Part shown: one piece after another, positions 63,862 through 64,000 of the stretch
Numbering within the stretch: position 1 is the stretch's first letter
How the letters are laid out: each line of letters starts with the position of its first letter
Assembly (NCBI RefSeq): GCF_001649575.2
Contig: NC_051430.1
Span: forward strand, 17,354,014-17,418,013
Direction of reading: 5' to 3'
Origin: Kryptolebias marmoratus
Taxonomy: Eukaryota > Chordata > Actinopteri > Cyprinodontiformes > Rivulidae
Length of the DNA: 64,000 nt
Notes under the pieces: model-generated
The model's database searches: none
What the model was told of the DNA's origin: nothing
What the model saw: the letters and a program-made list of their open reading frames with translations, nothing else
Translations under genes and position numbers: made by a program

Positions 63862-64000
63862 ACTGGCGGCGCCAGGGGGGCGCTAGGGGGTGCTATAGCT
63901 CCCCCTGGAAAAGTCATAGCACCCCCGTAGCACCCCCAAGCAAAGGCATAACCGGGGTATGTGTGGGACATGTCCCCCACTTCCCTTATGTATGTCCTAT
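63862..64000. repeat. GC-rich repeat edge with hairpin, running off the window
   Basis: Arms GGGGGTGCTAT (63886-63896) and ATAGCACCCCC (63916-63926) form an 11-bp hairpin inside a C/G-rich segment unlike its surroundings. It looks like the edge of a dispersed element; the rest lies outside the window, so its class is unknown. Confidence 0.45.

Overview
The window is a piece of a ray-finned fish (teleost-type) genome. The protein-coding exons are vertebrate, introns run from about 80 bp to several kb with GT-AG borders, and the non-coding DNA carries fish-type retroelement remnants, short dispersed repeats and CA/GT and TA microsatellites. There are no bacterial features, CRISPR arrays, or recognisable tRNA or rRNA genes. 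One assembly gap (Ns) lies at 30364-30935.

Layout from left to right. (1) 387-18562, minus: pip5k1b, a type I phosphatidylinositol-4-phosphate 5-kinase. Ten coding exons and one probable 5'UTR exon are visible; the last part of the gene lies left of the window. (2) 18563-31440: no confident gene. It holds dispersed repeats, microsatellites, a promoter-like block near 29.1 kb and a gapped LINE at 30.15-31.12 kb. (3) 31441-33233, minus: an unrecognised seven-exon gene for a small, cysteine-rich, single-pass membrane protein. All exon phases agree, but one in-frame TGA interrupts the ectodomain. A block 0.8 kb upstream is a diverged duplicate of the 29.1 kb block. (4) 36228-41388, plus: dimt1, the 18S rRNA dimethyladenosine methyltransferase, in 12 exons. 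A LINE fragment abuts its 5' side, a Penelope-like element lies in intron 1 and a LINE tail in intron 2. (5) 43216-54404, minus: kif2a, a kinesin-13 microtubule depolymerase, in 21 exons including a 42-residue cassette exon and one GC-AG intron. It is tail to tail with dimt1. (6) 58082-63560, plus: unc45b, the muscle myosin chaperone, 19 coding exons, complete, with a TATA-type promoter near 57.17 kb.

The genes are independent eukaryotic transcription units with unrelated jobs: phosphoinositide signalling, ribosome biogenesis, microtubule dynamics and myosin folding. The dimt1-kif2a pair is also adjacent in human. The exon models were built by hand from splice sites, reading phase and remembered family similarity; no database search was run. 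The best candidate for something undescribed is the 31.4-33.2 kb membrane-protein gene together with the duplicated promoter-like blocks on both sides of it.
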